From Segatella copri (GTDB lineage: Bacteria > Bacteroidota > Bacteroidia > Bacteroidales > Bacteroidaceae): a stretch of DNA of 64,000 nt. Both the position numbers and the translations under genes were made by a program. The notes below the pieces were generated by a model that saw nothing but the letters and a program-made list of their open reading frames with translations, did not search any database and was not told the origin of the DNA. This document shows, piece after piece, positions 34,657 to 43,501 of this stretch. The first letter of the stretch is position 1. Each line of letters opens with the position of its first letter. Where the stretch lies: positions 1 through 64,000 of the forward strand of contig NZ_NMPZ01000011.1 of NCBI RefSeq assembly GCF_002224675.1, read 5' to 3'.

Positions 34657-37482
34657 TTAGTTCTGTTTTAAATATTCAGATGGTGTTTGTCCCATTTCAT
34701 CCTTAAAACATTTCGTAAAATATTTAGGATTTGTAAAACCTAAAGAGTAAGCTATTTCAGAAATAGACAGTTTATGCTGTCCCAACATTGTACATGCTTT
34801 TTTCATTTTTACGTTTCGAATAAAATCCAAAGGCGACATTCCTGATATCGCTTTAATCTTTCGATATAAAGTAGAACGAGAAAGCAACAGGTCATGTGCT
34901 AACTGTTCCTGACCATATCCAGAATCGTCAATATGCTTTTCTATCAAGTTCATCACATTCTTTACAAAAGCTTTATCTGCCTCAGACATTTCAGGCATCT
35001 GCTGCTTTAAATGACTCTCCTCTATCAACCGTTCTACTCTTGCCTGATTATGATAATGGCGCAAAGCTGAAAGACTAGCCCGGCGACGCACAAAATGGAC
35101 TATGAAATATATACCAACTAGTGCCAATAGGACATAAATGACAAAAGCCGTCGTAGTTTCATAAAAGGCTGGTCTGCGCACAAGAAGCATAATTTTTTCT
35201 GCATCGGTCCAGGAGCCATCAGCTTTCTGCCACCTCACCATAAAACGATGCTTACCAGAAGGAAGACTGCTATAAAAAACAAAACTATTTTTCATATCAA
35301 GATTCATCCAATCAGGATCTACCCCTTCCAATTTGTATTGCACATTTTCAATCCTACCAGGAGCATAAAGTAAAGATGCCACACATATTTTTATATTTCT
35401 ACTATCTGCAGGTAAATATATAATACCCTCATGGCTATCTTCGTCCGGATTATCAAACATCATACTCATATCATTTAAGAGAACATCAGATACACGGAAA
35501 CCAAAGTTATGAGGTAGTTCTTGTTTATCAGGATCATGCTTGATATGTACAAATCCATTATGTCCCCCCGCAAAGACACCTCCATTCAAATCTGGACAAA
35601 GAGCTGAACCACGAAAAGCTTTCACAGCAATATTCTCGCTATTGGCTTCATAACTCGTTTCTCTGAGAGTATGGATATCAATACTCAATAGCTTTTTATT
35701 AGTCAATATCCAAATTTTATTTCCAGAAGACTGTATAGACAAAAGAGCACCATCGGATAAATGGCTATAATTCTGACTATGAAACTTCGTTTTGGAAACA
35801 TCACTTTTAACCAATCTGCTCAAAGAAGTAGTTACCCATAATGCACCTAACTTATCTACACATAGATGTTCTGGCAATTCACCTACAGACAAAACTTTCA
35901 TATTTCCTACGGTTCTTGAAACAATACTATGACCATCGAAAGAATACCGATAGATATTATTCCCTTTTACACCCCAAACGCTACCCTTATTATCCACCGT
36001 AAACGCATCAGGACGAAGAATATCCTTGCCTGATGTATAAACAGCTGCAGCATGAGGCTTACGAACATATAAATTCGTTGAAGTAAGAATCCATAAATTG
36101 CCATTTTTATCTTCATTCATATCTACAATCTCACCAGGATTTGCCAATACAGCATTCATTTGAACATCCTCTCCCAATTGAATCGCATGAGACTTTCTTA
36201 CAGCCTTGACTAGGCGATTTTGATTACGTAGTTTCAACCACATTCCACCTGTATGAGAACGCTTCATCAAAGAAACCTCTCCCAAACCAAGAGTACTTCC
36301 GGATGTCATAGTTCCATTCTTTAAATCATAGAGCAATACCCCATAACGATCTTGTCCCATCCATAGCATATCAGCTCCATCATAACCGAGATTAACAATA
36401 TTAGCATCATGCTGAAGCGTCTCCTTCAGATTAGGTAATGTATAACTCACAGCTCCAGAATGATCAAAGTAAATTGTATATCCCATATCATATGAACCCA
36501 ACCAAAGATTTCCTTCACGATCTTTCAATATCATAGTGAACATCTTATGAGAATCTATAATTCCGGATATATCAACTGGTACCAATTTACCTTTCTGGTA
36601 TTTCATTGCGTGTAACTCATCGTAAGAAAGCATCCATAAATAGCCTAACTGATCATCCTGAGCCATACTAAAGAAAATCTTATCTTCTGCATTCGTACCG
36701 GAGATTTTTACTATCTGTCGCTGATAACATGTAGAGTCGGACGCCTTAGGATTAAAAAGCCACAATCCATCACCCCAAGTACCAATCCAATAATGTCCCT
36801 GCTTGTCCTGTAACATTGTATAGGGAGTAGCACCTTGAGGCATTGGGGGATATTTTATAAAGGAATTACGTATCTTATCATAAGCAAACAATCCACAATA
36901 GGTCATTGCCCAAAGGCGATTATCACGATCCACATACAATTGGCGGAAACCTATATCATGGGAATCTTTTTGCAAACCATAAGCAACAACCTGTTTCCCA
37001 TCTGGGGAACAACGAAAAACATGATTGCCTGCAGCTACCCAAACTTCTTCTGTAGAGGGATTGGTGACAATATCCGTAATTGCTAAATCTTTTATTTTTT
37101 TATCTAGTATCTTCGTTGTCTTCCAAGTCTGCTTATCGTATAAAGTAATTCCTACACCAGTAGCTATCCACACATAACGATCATTATCTGTAATATATAC
37201 AACACGGTTATCAGACAATAAATCTGGATGTTTATAATTAGATCTAAATGTATGTAAACGATAACCATCATACCTAGCCAAACCTGATGTCATACCAAAC
37301 CACAAGTATCCAGTTCGATCTTGATAGATATCAAAGACCTCATTAGAATACAACTGATAGAAAAAAGGAATAGGACGTGCCACCATATGCTGAGCTTTTA
37401 CATCATTATAAGTGCAAAAGCTAATACATATAAAAATACACCTTATTATATAAATAACATCTAGTTTTTTATTTTTTGCCAT
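34657..37482 (-). CDS. Membrane-spanning PUL regulator: propeller sensor plus AraC-type DNA-binding domain, no kinase
   Basis: The 941-residue protein has an N-terminal signal or membrane segment (about 9-28). Two periplasmic beta-propeller repeats of the two-component-regulator type follow (DRTGYLWFGMTSGLARYDG, DKQGHYWIGTWGDGLWLF). A Y_Y_Y domain comes next (about 690-770; YKLEGVDPDWMNLD), then one transmembrane helix (about 782-802). The C-terminal AraC-family HTH (about 840-940) shows LAHDLLLSRSTLYRKIKAIS and ISEIAYSLGFTNPKYFTKCF. Hybrid two-component PUL sensors normally have a histidine kinase and a receiver between the helix and HTH; here only about 45 residues separate them. It should sense an oligosaccharide outside and act on DNA directly. 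Confidence 0.9.
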   Translation of the reverse strand: MAKNKKLDVIYIIRCIFICISFCTYNDVKAQHMVARPIPFFYQLYSNEVFDIYQDRTGYLWFGMTSGLARYDGYRLHTFRSNYKHPDLLSDNRVVYITDNDRYVWIATGVGITLYDKQTWKTTKILDKKIKDLAITDIVTNPSTEEVWVAAGNHVFRCSPDGKQVVAYGLQKDSHDIGFRQLYVDRDNRLWAMTYCGLFAYDKIRNSFIKYPPMPQGATPYTMLQDKQGHYWIGTWGDGLWLFNPKASDSTCYQRQIVKISGTNAEDKIFFSMAQDDQLGYLWMLSYDELHAMKYQKGKLVPVDISGIIDSHKMFTMILKDREGNLWLGSYDMGYTIYFDHSGAVSYTLPNLKETLQHDANIVNLGYDGADMLWMGQDRYGVLLYDLKNGTMTSGSTLGLGEVSLMKRSHTGGMWLKLRNQNRLVKAVRKSHAIQLGEDVQMNAVLANPGEIVDMNEDKNGNLWILTSTNLYVRKPHAAAVYTSGKDILRPDAFTVDNKGSVWGVKGNNIYRYSFDGHSIVSRTVGNMKVLSVGELPEHLCVDKLGALWVTTSLSRLVKSDVSKTKFHSQNYSHLSDGALLSIQSSGNKIWILTNKKLLSIDIHTLRETSYEANSENIAVKAFRGSALCPDLNGGVFAGGHNGFVHIKHDPDKQELPHNFGFRVSDVLLNDMSMMFDNPDEDSHEGIIYLPADSRNIKICVASLLYAPGRIENVQYKLEGVDPDWMNLDMKNSFVFYSSLPSGKHRFMVRWQKADGSWTDAEKIMLLVRRPAFYETTTAFVIYVLLALVGIYFIVHFVRRRASLSALRHYHNQARVERLIEESHLKQQMPEMSEADKAFVKNVMNLIEKHIDDSGYGQEQLAHDLLLSRSTLYRKIKAISGMSPLDFIRNVKMKKACTMLGQHKLSISEIAYSLGFTNPKYFTKCFKDEMGQTPSEYLKQN

Positions 37483-37528
37483 AAGTAAGTTATTCTTTAA
37501 AATGACCGTTAATTACATTAAGACAATA

Positions 37529-37536
37529 CAAAGATA
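37529..37536 (-). promoter_or_regulatory. -7 element for the PUL regulator gene
   Basis: TATCTTTG on the minus strand, 46 nt upstream of the regulator start; no clear -33. Confidence 0.4.
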
Positions 37537-37575
37537 GACTTTCATGACCTATATCATACCCATATAGAATATAAA

Positions 37576-37623
37576 GAATCCCCTGCCAATCGAATACCTA
37601 AGTAATCGACTAGAGGGGAATTC
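37576..37623 (-). terminator. Terminator of typA
   Basis: GAATCCCCT (37576-37584) pairs with AGGGGAATTC (37614-37623), about 30 nt past the typA stop, with a T-rich minus-strand exit. Confidence 0.6.
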
Positions 37624-37653
37624 TCACGGATCCATTTATATATAAGCTATAGC

Positions 37654-39456
37654 TTAATCCTTATTACTACGCTTGCGCTCCAAGTGATCGAGAATCACCT
37701 TGCGCATACGCATACTCTTAGGAGTTACCTCTACGTACTCATCCTCGCGAATGTACTCCAGGCACTCCTCAAGGCTCATCACGGTCTTAGGAATCACGCG
37801 AGCCTTGTCGTCAGAACCAGAAGCACGGACGTTGGTCAACTGCTTTGCCTTGGTTACATTAACCACCAAGTCGTTGTCGTGAACATGCTCACCAACAACC
37901 TCGCCGCCGTAAACCTCCTCACCTGGGTCGATGAAGAACTTACCGCGATCCTGCAGCTTATCGATGGCGTAAGCATAGGCAGTACCTGTCTCCAGCGCAA
38001 TCATGCTACCGTTGGAACGGCGGATAATCTCGCCCTTGTATGGCTGATACTCCTTGAAGCGGTGAGCCATGATAGCCTCACCCTGAGAAGCAGTGAGCAC
38101 ATTGGTACGAAGACCGATGATACCACGTGAAGGAATATCGAACTCGATATCCACACGCTCGCCCATGTTCAGCATAGAAGTCATATCACCCTTACGACGG
38201 GTAACCATATCAATCATCTTAGAAGCGAACTCCTCAGGTACGTTGATGGTCAACTCCTCGATAGGCTCGCACTTCACGCCGTCAATCTCCTTGTAGATAA
38301 CCTGTGGCTGACCTACCTGAAGCTCATAGCCCTCACGACGCATGGTCTCAATGAGCACAGAGAGATGGAGCACACCACGACCAGAAACAATCCACTTATC
38401 AGTGGTATCCTCGTAAGGCTGAACACGAAGAGCGAGGTTCTTCTCCAACTCCTTGTTCAAGCGCTCCTGAATGTGGCGTGATGTACAGAACTTACCCTCC
38501 TTACCGAAGAAAGGAGAATCGTTGATGGTGAAGAGCATACTCATGGTAGGCTCATCTACAGCGATTGGAGGAAGTGGCTCTGGGTTCTCGTAGTCGCAGA
38601 TGGTATCACCAATCTCGAACTTCTCCAAACCGACAACGGCACAGATGTCGCCAGAATCCACATGGTCTGTCTTCTTATGACCCATACCCTCGAAGGTATG
38701 GAGTTCCTTGATCTTGGTCTTCTCCTGAGTTCCGTCACGATGGCAGATTGTTACGTTCATACCATCCTTCAAAGTACCACGGTGTACACGACCTACGGCG
38801 ATACGACCGGTGTAAGAGCTATAATCAAGAGATGTGATCAAGAGCTGAGGAGTACCCTCCAACTGCTTAGGAGCAGGGATAATCTCCACAATCTTGTCGA
38901 GCAGATAGTCAATGTTGTCTGTTGGCTTGTTGTAGTCCTCGCTCATCCAGCCATTCTTTGCCGAACCGTAAACCACAGTAAAGTCAAGCTGTTCCTCAGT
39001 AGCATCGAGGTCGCACATCAGGTCGAACACCATCTCGTACACCTCTTCAGGGCGACAGTTAGGCTTATCTACCTTATTAACCACAACGATAGGCTTCAGT
39101 CCGAGCTGCAAAGCCTTCTGCAGCACGAAACGAGTCTGAGGCATCGGACCCTCGAAAGCATCGACGAGGAGGAGGCATCCGTCTGCCATGTTGAGCACGC
39201 GCTCAACCTCACCACCGAAGTCAGAGTGTCCTGGAGTATCGAGAATATTAATCTTTGTACCTTTCCAATTGATAGACACATTCTTTGAAAGAATGGTTAT
39301 ACCACGCTCGCGCTCCAAGTCGTTGGAATCGAGCACTTCGCCGCTGTTATCCTGGCCGTCACGGAACAGCTTACCGGCGAGCATCATCTTGTCAACCAAG
39401 GTAGTTTTACCATGGTCAACGTGTGCAATAACTGCAATGTTTCTAATGTCTTGCAT
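37654..39456 (-). CDS. typA: Translational GTPase TypA/BipA
   Basis: Ribosome-associated GTPase that aids 50S assembly and stress adaptation. The 600-residue chain has all G motifs: G1 [10 protein letters not shown]2 RERGITI, G3 [12 protein letters not shown]4 NKVDKPN. Domain II (about 205-300), the EF-G-like domain III (about 310-385; [19 protein letters not shown]) and the BipA-specific C-terminal domain ([19 protein letters not shown]) follow in the standard order. Length is typical. It is divergent from rpsO. Confidence 0.97.
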   Translation of the reverse strand: MQDIRNIAVIAHVDHGKTTLVDKMMLAGKLFRDGQDNSGEVLDSNDLERERGITILSKNVSINWKGTKINILDTPGHSDFGGEVERVLNMADGCLLLVDAFEGPMPQTRFVLQKALQLGLKPIVVVNKVDKPNCRPEEVYEMVFDLMCDLDATEEQLDFTVVYGSAKNGWMSEDYNKPTDNIDYLLDKIVEIIPAPKQLEGTPQLLITSLDYSSYTGRIAVGRVHRGTLKDGMNVTICHRDGTQEKTKIKELHTFEGMGHKKTDHVDSGDICAVVGLEKFEIGDTICDYENPEPLPPIAVDEPTMSMLFTINDSPFFGKEGKFCTSRHIQERLNKELEKNLALRVQPYEDTTDKWIVSGRGVLHLSVLIETMRREGYELQVGQPQVIYKEIDGVKCEPIEELTINVPEEFASKMIDMVTRRKGDMTSMLNMGERVDIEFDIPSRGIIGLRTNVLTASQGEAIMAHRFKEYQPYKGEIIRRSNGSMIALETGTAYAYAIDKLQDRGKFFIDPGEEVYGGEVVGEHVHDNDLVVNVTKAKQLTNVRASGSDDKARVIPKTVMSLEECLEYIREDEYVEVTPKSMRMRKVILDHLERKRSNKD

Positions 39457-39516
39457 TTCGTTTACCTTAAATACTTAATGAATTTGGGTGCAAAATTACA
39501 AAAAAATCCCGAAAAA

Positions 39517-39549
39517 TTTGCATAATTCACTGAAAAGTTGTACCTTTGC
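39517..39549 (+). promoter_or_regulatory. rpsO promoter
   Basis: TTTG (39517-39520), 20 nt, TACCTTTGC (39541-39549). It implies an rpsO leader of about 80 nt, long enough for S15 autoregulation, although I could not identify a defined fold. Confidence 0.75.
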
Positions 39550-39635
39550 ACCGCATTTTAATGGAAACCACCGTGAGGAAGGTCCTAATGTGCATAACAT
39601 TCATTCATAATAATTAAATTTTAAGTATCACAGCT

Positions 39636-39905
39636 ATGTATTTAGACAAAGCAAAAAAAGAAGAGATCTTTAGCAAGTACGGAAAGTCTAACTCTGATAC
39701 TGGTTCAGCTGAGAGCCAGATAGCATTGTTCTCATACCGTATTGCTCATTTGACGGAGCACGTTAAGAAGAACCGTAAAGATTATACTACAACACGTGCG
39801 TTGACACAGCTTGTAGGAAAGCGTCGTGCATTGCTCGATTACTTGTATGATCGCGACATCAATCGCTATCGTGCTATCATCAAGGCCCTCGGTCTTCGTA
39901 AGTAA
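39636..39905 (+). CDS. rpsO: 30S ribosomal protein S15
   Basis: Binds 16S rRNA helices 20-22 early in 30S assembly. The 89-residue length is exactly typical. Recognisable parts are DTGSAESQIALFSYRI, HLTEHVKKNRKDY and GKRRALLDYL. It uses codons of highly expressed genes. It is monocistronic, ending before a hairpin that recurs elsewhere in the window. Confidence 0.98.
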   Translation: MYLDKAKKEEIFSKYGKSNSDTGSAESQIALFSYRIAHLTEHVKKNRKDYTTTRALTQLVGKRRALLDYLYDRDINRYRAIIKALGLRK

Positions 39906-39938
39906 TCAGCGAAAGCAGACACATTGCTTAACAGAATT

Positions 39939-39974
39939 AAAAATCCCATCGCTCGCAAGAACGATGGGATTTTT
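39939..39974. terminator. rpsO terminator, copy 1 of a recurring hairpin
   Basis: AAAAATCCCATCG (39939-39951) and CGATGGGATTTTT (39962-39974) enclose the loop CTCGCAAGAA. The stem is perfect. It also serves the convergent gene that ends at 40005. The same stem and loop recur at 42911-42940. Confidence 0.88.
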
Positions 39975-40004
39975 CTTTTTATATCAACTTATTAAGATTG
40001 CTAC

Positions 40005-40919
40005 TTACTGCGCTGAGATTGGCAAATTGCGGAACTCTACATACTGAGGGGTCTCGCCATTAGACTTGTACTTGAACGGGATCTTGACAACGCTGAACTC
40101 GGTGGCACTGGTGCTGACATTCTTGATGACAAACGTAGCCTTCATCGGGATACCAGCGAGCAAGGTATACCAATTATAGCCTAACCATCGATTCTTGCCC
40201 AAGAGGGTTGTTTCCTGATCACACTCATAAGCATCGCCACCATCATCATATACAGTAGGAGTATCGCCATAAGCTGAAATTTCATACTCCTTGTTGCCGA
40301 TATTCTTGAATGTAGCAGTGATTACCACATTCCTGCCCTGACGAACACACTTCAAGAAATTGAACTGCAACTCAGGCAATGAGCAGGTAACCAAATCGGA
40401 ATTGGTATTCTTGACATCTGCCACTACCTGGGTAGGCAACTTAACAGCAAACTCCACATCATTAGCCTTACCCTTGACAAGAGTAGAATTAATCTGCTTA
40501 ATGGTGCGATCTACATCCTCTATCACCATAATACCCTTGACAGGAACATTAGGAGGAAGCATCTTATCAGAATAGTGACCTAACTTATCGCCACCCAAAT
40601 AGAAGTGCATCTGATGTTTGACATTCTTGCTATCAAAAGCACAAGAACCGTCATCAAATGCATTGAAGTACATTTTGAGTTCACTGGAAGTGGTATTGGT
40701 TATCACGAAGTTGATATGGACATCGTTGCCATTAGCTACGCAACTGGTATATTTTACAGTACACCCAGGGATAGAGCCAGACGCCTTGCTGGTAGTCTTC
40801 TGGTCATTAGCAAGCACGTTTTCTGCCACTTTGCCCAATTTCTTGAGCCACTTCTGTGCATGGATTTGCTGTACGCTCAACAGAGAGAGCAGCAATGCGA
40901 AAATGATGGATTTCTTCAT
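40005..40919 (-). CDS. Secreted protein with two tandem Ig-like repeats, unknown function
   Basis: I do not recognise a named family. The 304-residue product has a signal peptide (residues 1-21, ending IHAQ). It has two similar halves, about 45-165 and 175-300. Each half starts with a short Cys-containing strand (GCTVKYTSCVANGNDVHINF and QFNFLKCVRQGRNVVITA), continues with an NxT/NxG strand and an Asp-rich region, and ends with a KATFVIKNV or KGIMVIEDV strand. This suggests duplicated beta-sandwich domains similar to bacterial DUF4352-type folds. The gene is monocistronic, with a -7-like TATCTTTGC at 41023-41031 on the minus strand. Confidence 0.7.
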   Translation of the reverse strand: MKKSIIFALLLSLLSVQQIHAQKWLKKLGKVAENVLANDQKTTSKASGSIPGCTVKYTSCVANGNDVHINFVITNTTSSELKMYFNAFDDGSCAFDSKNVKHQMHFYLGGDKLGHYSDKMLPPNVPVKGIMVIEDVDRTIKQINSTLVKGKANDVEFAVKLPTQVVADVKNTNSDLVTCSLPELQFNFLKCVRQGRNVVITATFKNIGNKEYEISAYGDTPTVYDDGGDAYECDQETTLLGKNRWLGYNWYTLLAGIPMKATFVIKNVSTSATEFSVVKIPFKYKSNGETPQYVEFRNLPISAQ

Positions 40920-41178
40920 AATTGTATCGGTTTATGTTATTAATTAAATAATTGTCAGTTCGTTCCTAGAAAGAGCCTTTATCCTTAGAAAAAGAGAAAG
41001 ACGCCTTTACTAATTCTTGCTTGCAAAGATAGGGAATTAAGCAATAACTTCCAAGCTTTTTGCCTAGAAAAGTAAAGGTACCAATGCGTAAATAGGCAAT
41101 TTTATATCATTTGACGCTGATTTTTACGGAATGACACACACCACCATCTGTCTTTATCCTTAAGAAGTAGCAACCGAA

Positions 41179-41191
41179 CGATGGGATTTTT
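41179..41191. repeat. Half copy of the recurring hairpin
   Basis: CGATGGGATTTTT, the right arm plus the last loop bases (17 identical nt from 41176), with no left arm nearby. The surrounding 40920-41298 gap otherwise holds the two divergent -7 elements and no other recognisable gene. Confidence 0.55.
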
Positions 41192-41264
41192 CATTTTCTA
41201 CTCTTATTTCGGCTTTCATTTTATTTTTTCTCCGCTTTTATATCGCCATTTCATTTTTTATTGC

Positions 41265-41273
41265 TAACTTTGC
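41265..41273 (+). promoter_or_regulatory. -7 element for the AAA-ATPase gene
   Basis: TAACTTTGC, 25 nt upstream of the ATG; the transcript would start in the AT-rich leader at about 41279. Confidence 0.5.
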
Positions 41274-41298
41274 AACATATATATAATAAGGTGTAATT

Positions 41299-42879
41299 AT
41301 GACTAGAGGAAAGTTGCCATTAGGAATACAGAATTTCGAAGAACTGCGCAAGGGTGGTTACCTTTACGCAGACAAGACAGATATGGTTTGGCAAATCGCC
41401 AATGGTGACAAGTATAACTTTCTAAGTCGCCCACGACGCTTCGGTAAATCGCTTCTGGTATCCACACTCCAATGCTACTTCGAAGGCAAGAAAGAACTTT
41501 TCGAAGGACTTAAGATCATGGAACTGGAGAAAGATTGGATCAAGCGCCCTGTCATCCATTTCAGCATGAACCTTGGAGGTTCTGATGCAGAATCATTATA
41601 CCATTATCTGGATGATACATTAACCAAATATGAAGAAATCTACGGCAAACGCGCCACAGAAGCTACGCTCAGCAACCGTTTTACCGGTATCATAGAAAGA
41701 GCTTACCAACAATCGGGAGAGCAAGTTGCCGTATTGGTAGATGAATATGATGCACCCTTACAGCACTCCTATCTGACAGATAGACACGAAAAATGCCGCA
41801 ATCTCTATCGTGACTTCTTCACAGGTCTAAAAGACTACGGCTATTGCATCAAGTGTGTCTTCCTTACAGGAATCACCAAGTTTACGCAAATTAGTCTGTT
41901 CAGCGTTCTCAACACATTAAGCAATATCAGCTTTTACAACTGCTATGCTACCATCTGCGGATTAACGAAAGAAGAGATCTTGGAAAATCTGAAAGATGAA
42001 ATCCAGGTATTAGCTGTCCAAAAGAAGTGGGATATCGACCAGACCATGCATGAACTGAAAGATATGTATGATGGTTATCATTTCTCAGAAAGTCTGCAGG
42101 GTGTTTACAATCCGTTCAGTGTCATCAGTGCCTTAAAAGAACGTCGTCTGAGACCCTATTGGATTGCCAGCGGTGCTACAGAAATGCTGCCCAAAATACT
42201 CACCAACTTTGAGAAAGATGTAGAAACACTGGACGGCAGCCTCATCGACATGGATTACATCGAAACGGCAGACATCAGCAAAGACAATCCAAAGCTATTT
42301 CTTTACCAATCAGGCTATCTGACGATCAAAGGGGTGATTGGAGAAACCTACAGACTGGGATTTCCAAACAGAGAAGTAAAGAAAGCACTTCTAGAGTTGG
42401 TTGTTCCCAATATGCTCAACACCGACAAGGAAGAGACAGAGAATGCTATTCAAGACCTGAAGCAGCATTTTATCCTTGGCAATTTAGAGGAGGGCGTAAC
42501 CTGCCTGAAGCAACTCATCGCCAGCACTCCTTACAGTACTCAGAAGAAAGAACAGTTTGTCTTTGAAGAGCACTTCCGATTCATCATCAAGAACCTCTTC
42601 TACATCTGCGGTTTTAACGTTGAAGAAGAAAAGCAGGTAGCTGGTGGACGTATCGACCTCGCCATAGAGACGCCAGAAATCATCTATATCATGGAGCTGA
42701 AGATGGCGGACAATGGAGGAGCTCAAGCGGCTGTGGAGCAAATTGCATCCCGCCACTACGCTGACGCTTATGCTGCCAGCAAGAAGAAACGAATCTGCCT
42801 GGCTTTGGTATTCGACAAAGAAAACAGAGGATTGATAGATTGGCAAGAAGCAGATAAGCAAATAGCTTTGGATTGCTGA
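41299..42879 (+). CDS. AAA-ATPase-like protein with C-terminal PD-(D/E)XK nuclease domain
   Basis: The 526-residue product belongs to the group with an AAA-ATPase_like N-terminal part and a PDDEXK_9 C-terminal part, abundant and multi-copy in Bacteroidota. The P-loop is SRPRRFGKSLL (about residues 47-57) and the Walker B region is VAVLVDEYDAPL. Near the C-terminus, GGRIDLAIE followed by IYIMELKM gives the D and ExK residues of the nuclease core. Biological role is unknown; relatives are suspected to be mobile or defence-related, but nothing here proves it. It ends at a second copy of the rpsO-type hairpin and begins near a half copy. Confidence 0.85.
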   Translation: MTRGKLPLGIQNFEELRKGGYLYADKTDMVWQIANGDKYNFLSRPRRFGKSLLVSTLQCYFEGKKELFEGLKIMELEKDWIKRPVIHFSMNLGGSDAESLYHYLDDTLTKYEEIYGKRATEATLSNRFTGIIERAYQQSGEQVAVLVDEYDAPLQHSYLTDRHEKCRNLYRDFFTGLKDYGYCIKCVFLTGITKFTQISLFSVLNTLSNISFYNCYATICGLTKEEILENLKDEIQVLAVQKKWDIDQTMHELKDMYDGYHFSESLQGVYNPFSVISALKERRLRPYWIASGATEMLPKILTNFEKDVETLDGSLIDMDYIETADISKDNPKLFLYQSGYLTIKGVIGETYRLGFPNREVKKALLELVVPNMLNTDKEETENAIQDLKQHFILGNLEEGVTCLKQLIASTPYSTQKKEQFVFEEHFRFIIKNLFYICGFNVEEEKQVAGGRIDLAIETPEIIYIMELKMADNGGAQAAVEQIASRHYADAYAASKKKRICLALVFDKENRGLIDWQEADKQIALDC

Positions 42880-42902
42880 TTGACTGGTCACATAACTTAA
42901 AC

Positions 42903-42948
42903 AAAAGCAAAATCCCATCGCTCGCAAGAACGATGGGATTTTGCTTTT
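42903..42948. terminator. Bidirectional terminator, copy 2 of the recurring hairpin
   Basis: AAAAGCAAAATCCCATCG pairs perfectly with CGATGGGATTTTGCTTTT around CTCGCAAGAA, the same loop as after rpsO. It lies between the convergent ATPase gene and folK. Confidence 0.85.
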
Positions 42949-43001
42949 CCCCAATAGTTATATCTTATATCCGGTATAAAAACCTTTTTATGTGGAATCA
43001 T

Positions 43002-43406
43002 CTACAATATCTCCTTCAGAGGAGTCATCACGAAATCGCGTTCTTCCATCAGAGGATGAGGAATCTTGAAATCGGGCTCATCGATGACCAGATTATCTAT
43101 CATCAGAATGTCGATATCGATGATGCGGTCGTGATATTCTCCATTTACAGACTTCAGGGTTCTGCCCATCTCCTGCTCTATACGCTGGGTAGCCTCCAAC
43201 ACCTGGCGAGGGGCCATGGCGGTGAGAACCAGCACACAGGAATTGATGAAGTCATTGGGAGAAGAATAGCCCCAAGGCTTGGTTTCGTAAAGAGCAGACT
43301 GGCGCTCTACCACGCCAATCTGCTCTCCTATTTTATCGATAGCCTCACGAATATTACGCTTCCGGTTGCCCAAATTCGTGCCAAGGCTTAAATATACTTT
43401 ATACAT
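43002..43406 (-). CDS. folK: 2-amino-4-hydroxy-6-hydroxymethyldihydropteridine diphosphokinase
   Basis: Transfers pyrophosphate from ATP to 6-hydroxymethyl-7,8-dihydropterin, the folate step after FolB. The 134-residue chain is slightly shorter than E. coli FolK. It shows the N-terminal LSLGTNLGNR, the central ALYETKPWGY and FINSCV blocks, and the Mg-binding motif DRIIDIDIL. The second Asp pair is in that motif; PHPLMEERDFV is the usual C-terminal signature. It is last in the minus-strand ftsX-to-folK cluster, 95 nt after queA. Confidence 0.94.
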   Translation of the reverse strand: MYKVYLSLGTNLGNRKRNIREAIDKIGEQIGVVERQSALYETKPWGYSSPNDFINSCVLVLTAMAPRQVLEATQRIEQEMGRTLKSVNGEYHDRIIDIDILMIDNLVIDEPDFKIPHPLMEERDFVMTPLKEIL

Positions 43407-43408
43407 AC

Positions 43409-43439
43409 TTATTCACACTTTTACGAAAACTGTGGATAA
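43409..43439. promoter_or_regulatory. Two facing DnaA boxes between folK and queA
   Basis: TTATTCACA on the plus strand (43409-43417) and TTATCCACA on the minus strand (43431-43439) are both perfect TTATNCACA matches, 13 nt apart, followed by an A/T-rich stretch to about 43495. Confidence 0.55.
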
Positions 43440-43501
43440 CTCAGCTTATCTACTGAATATCAATTATTTCTATATGTACAAAAAACTGTTTATTCCACCA
43501 T

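Noticed and set aside
41299-42879. Calling the AAA-ATPase/PDDEXK gene a defence system
   Set aside because: It is a single gene of a multi-copy family with no defence partners; function is unproven.
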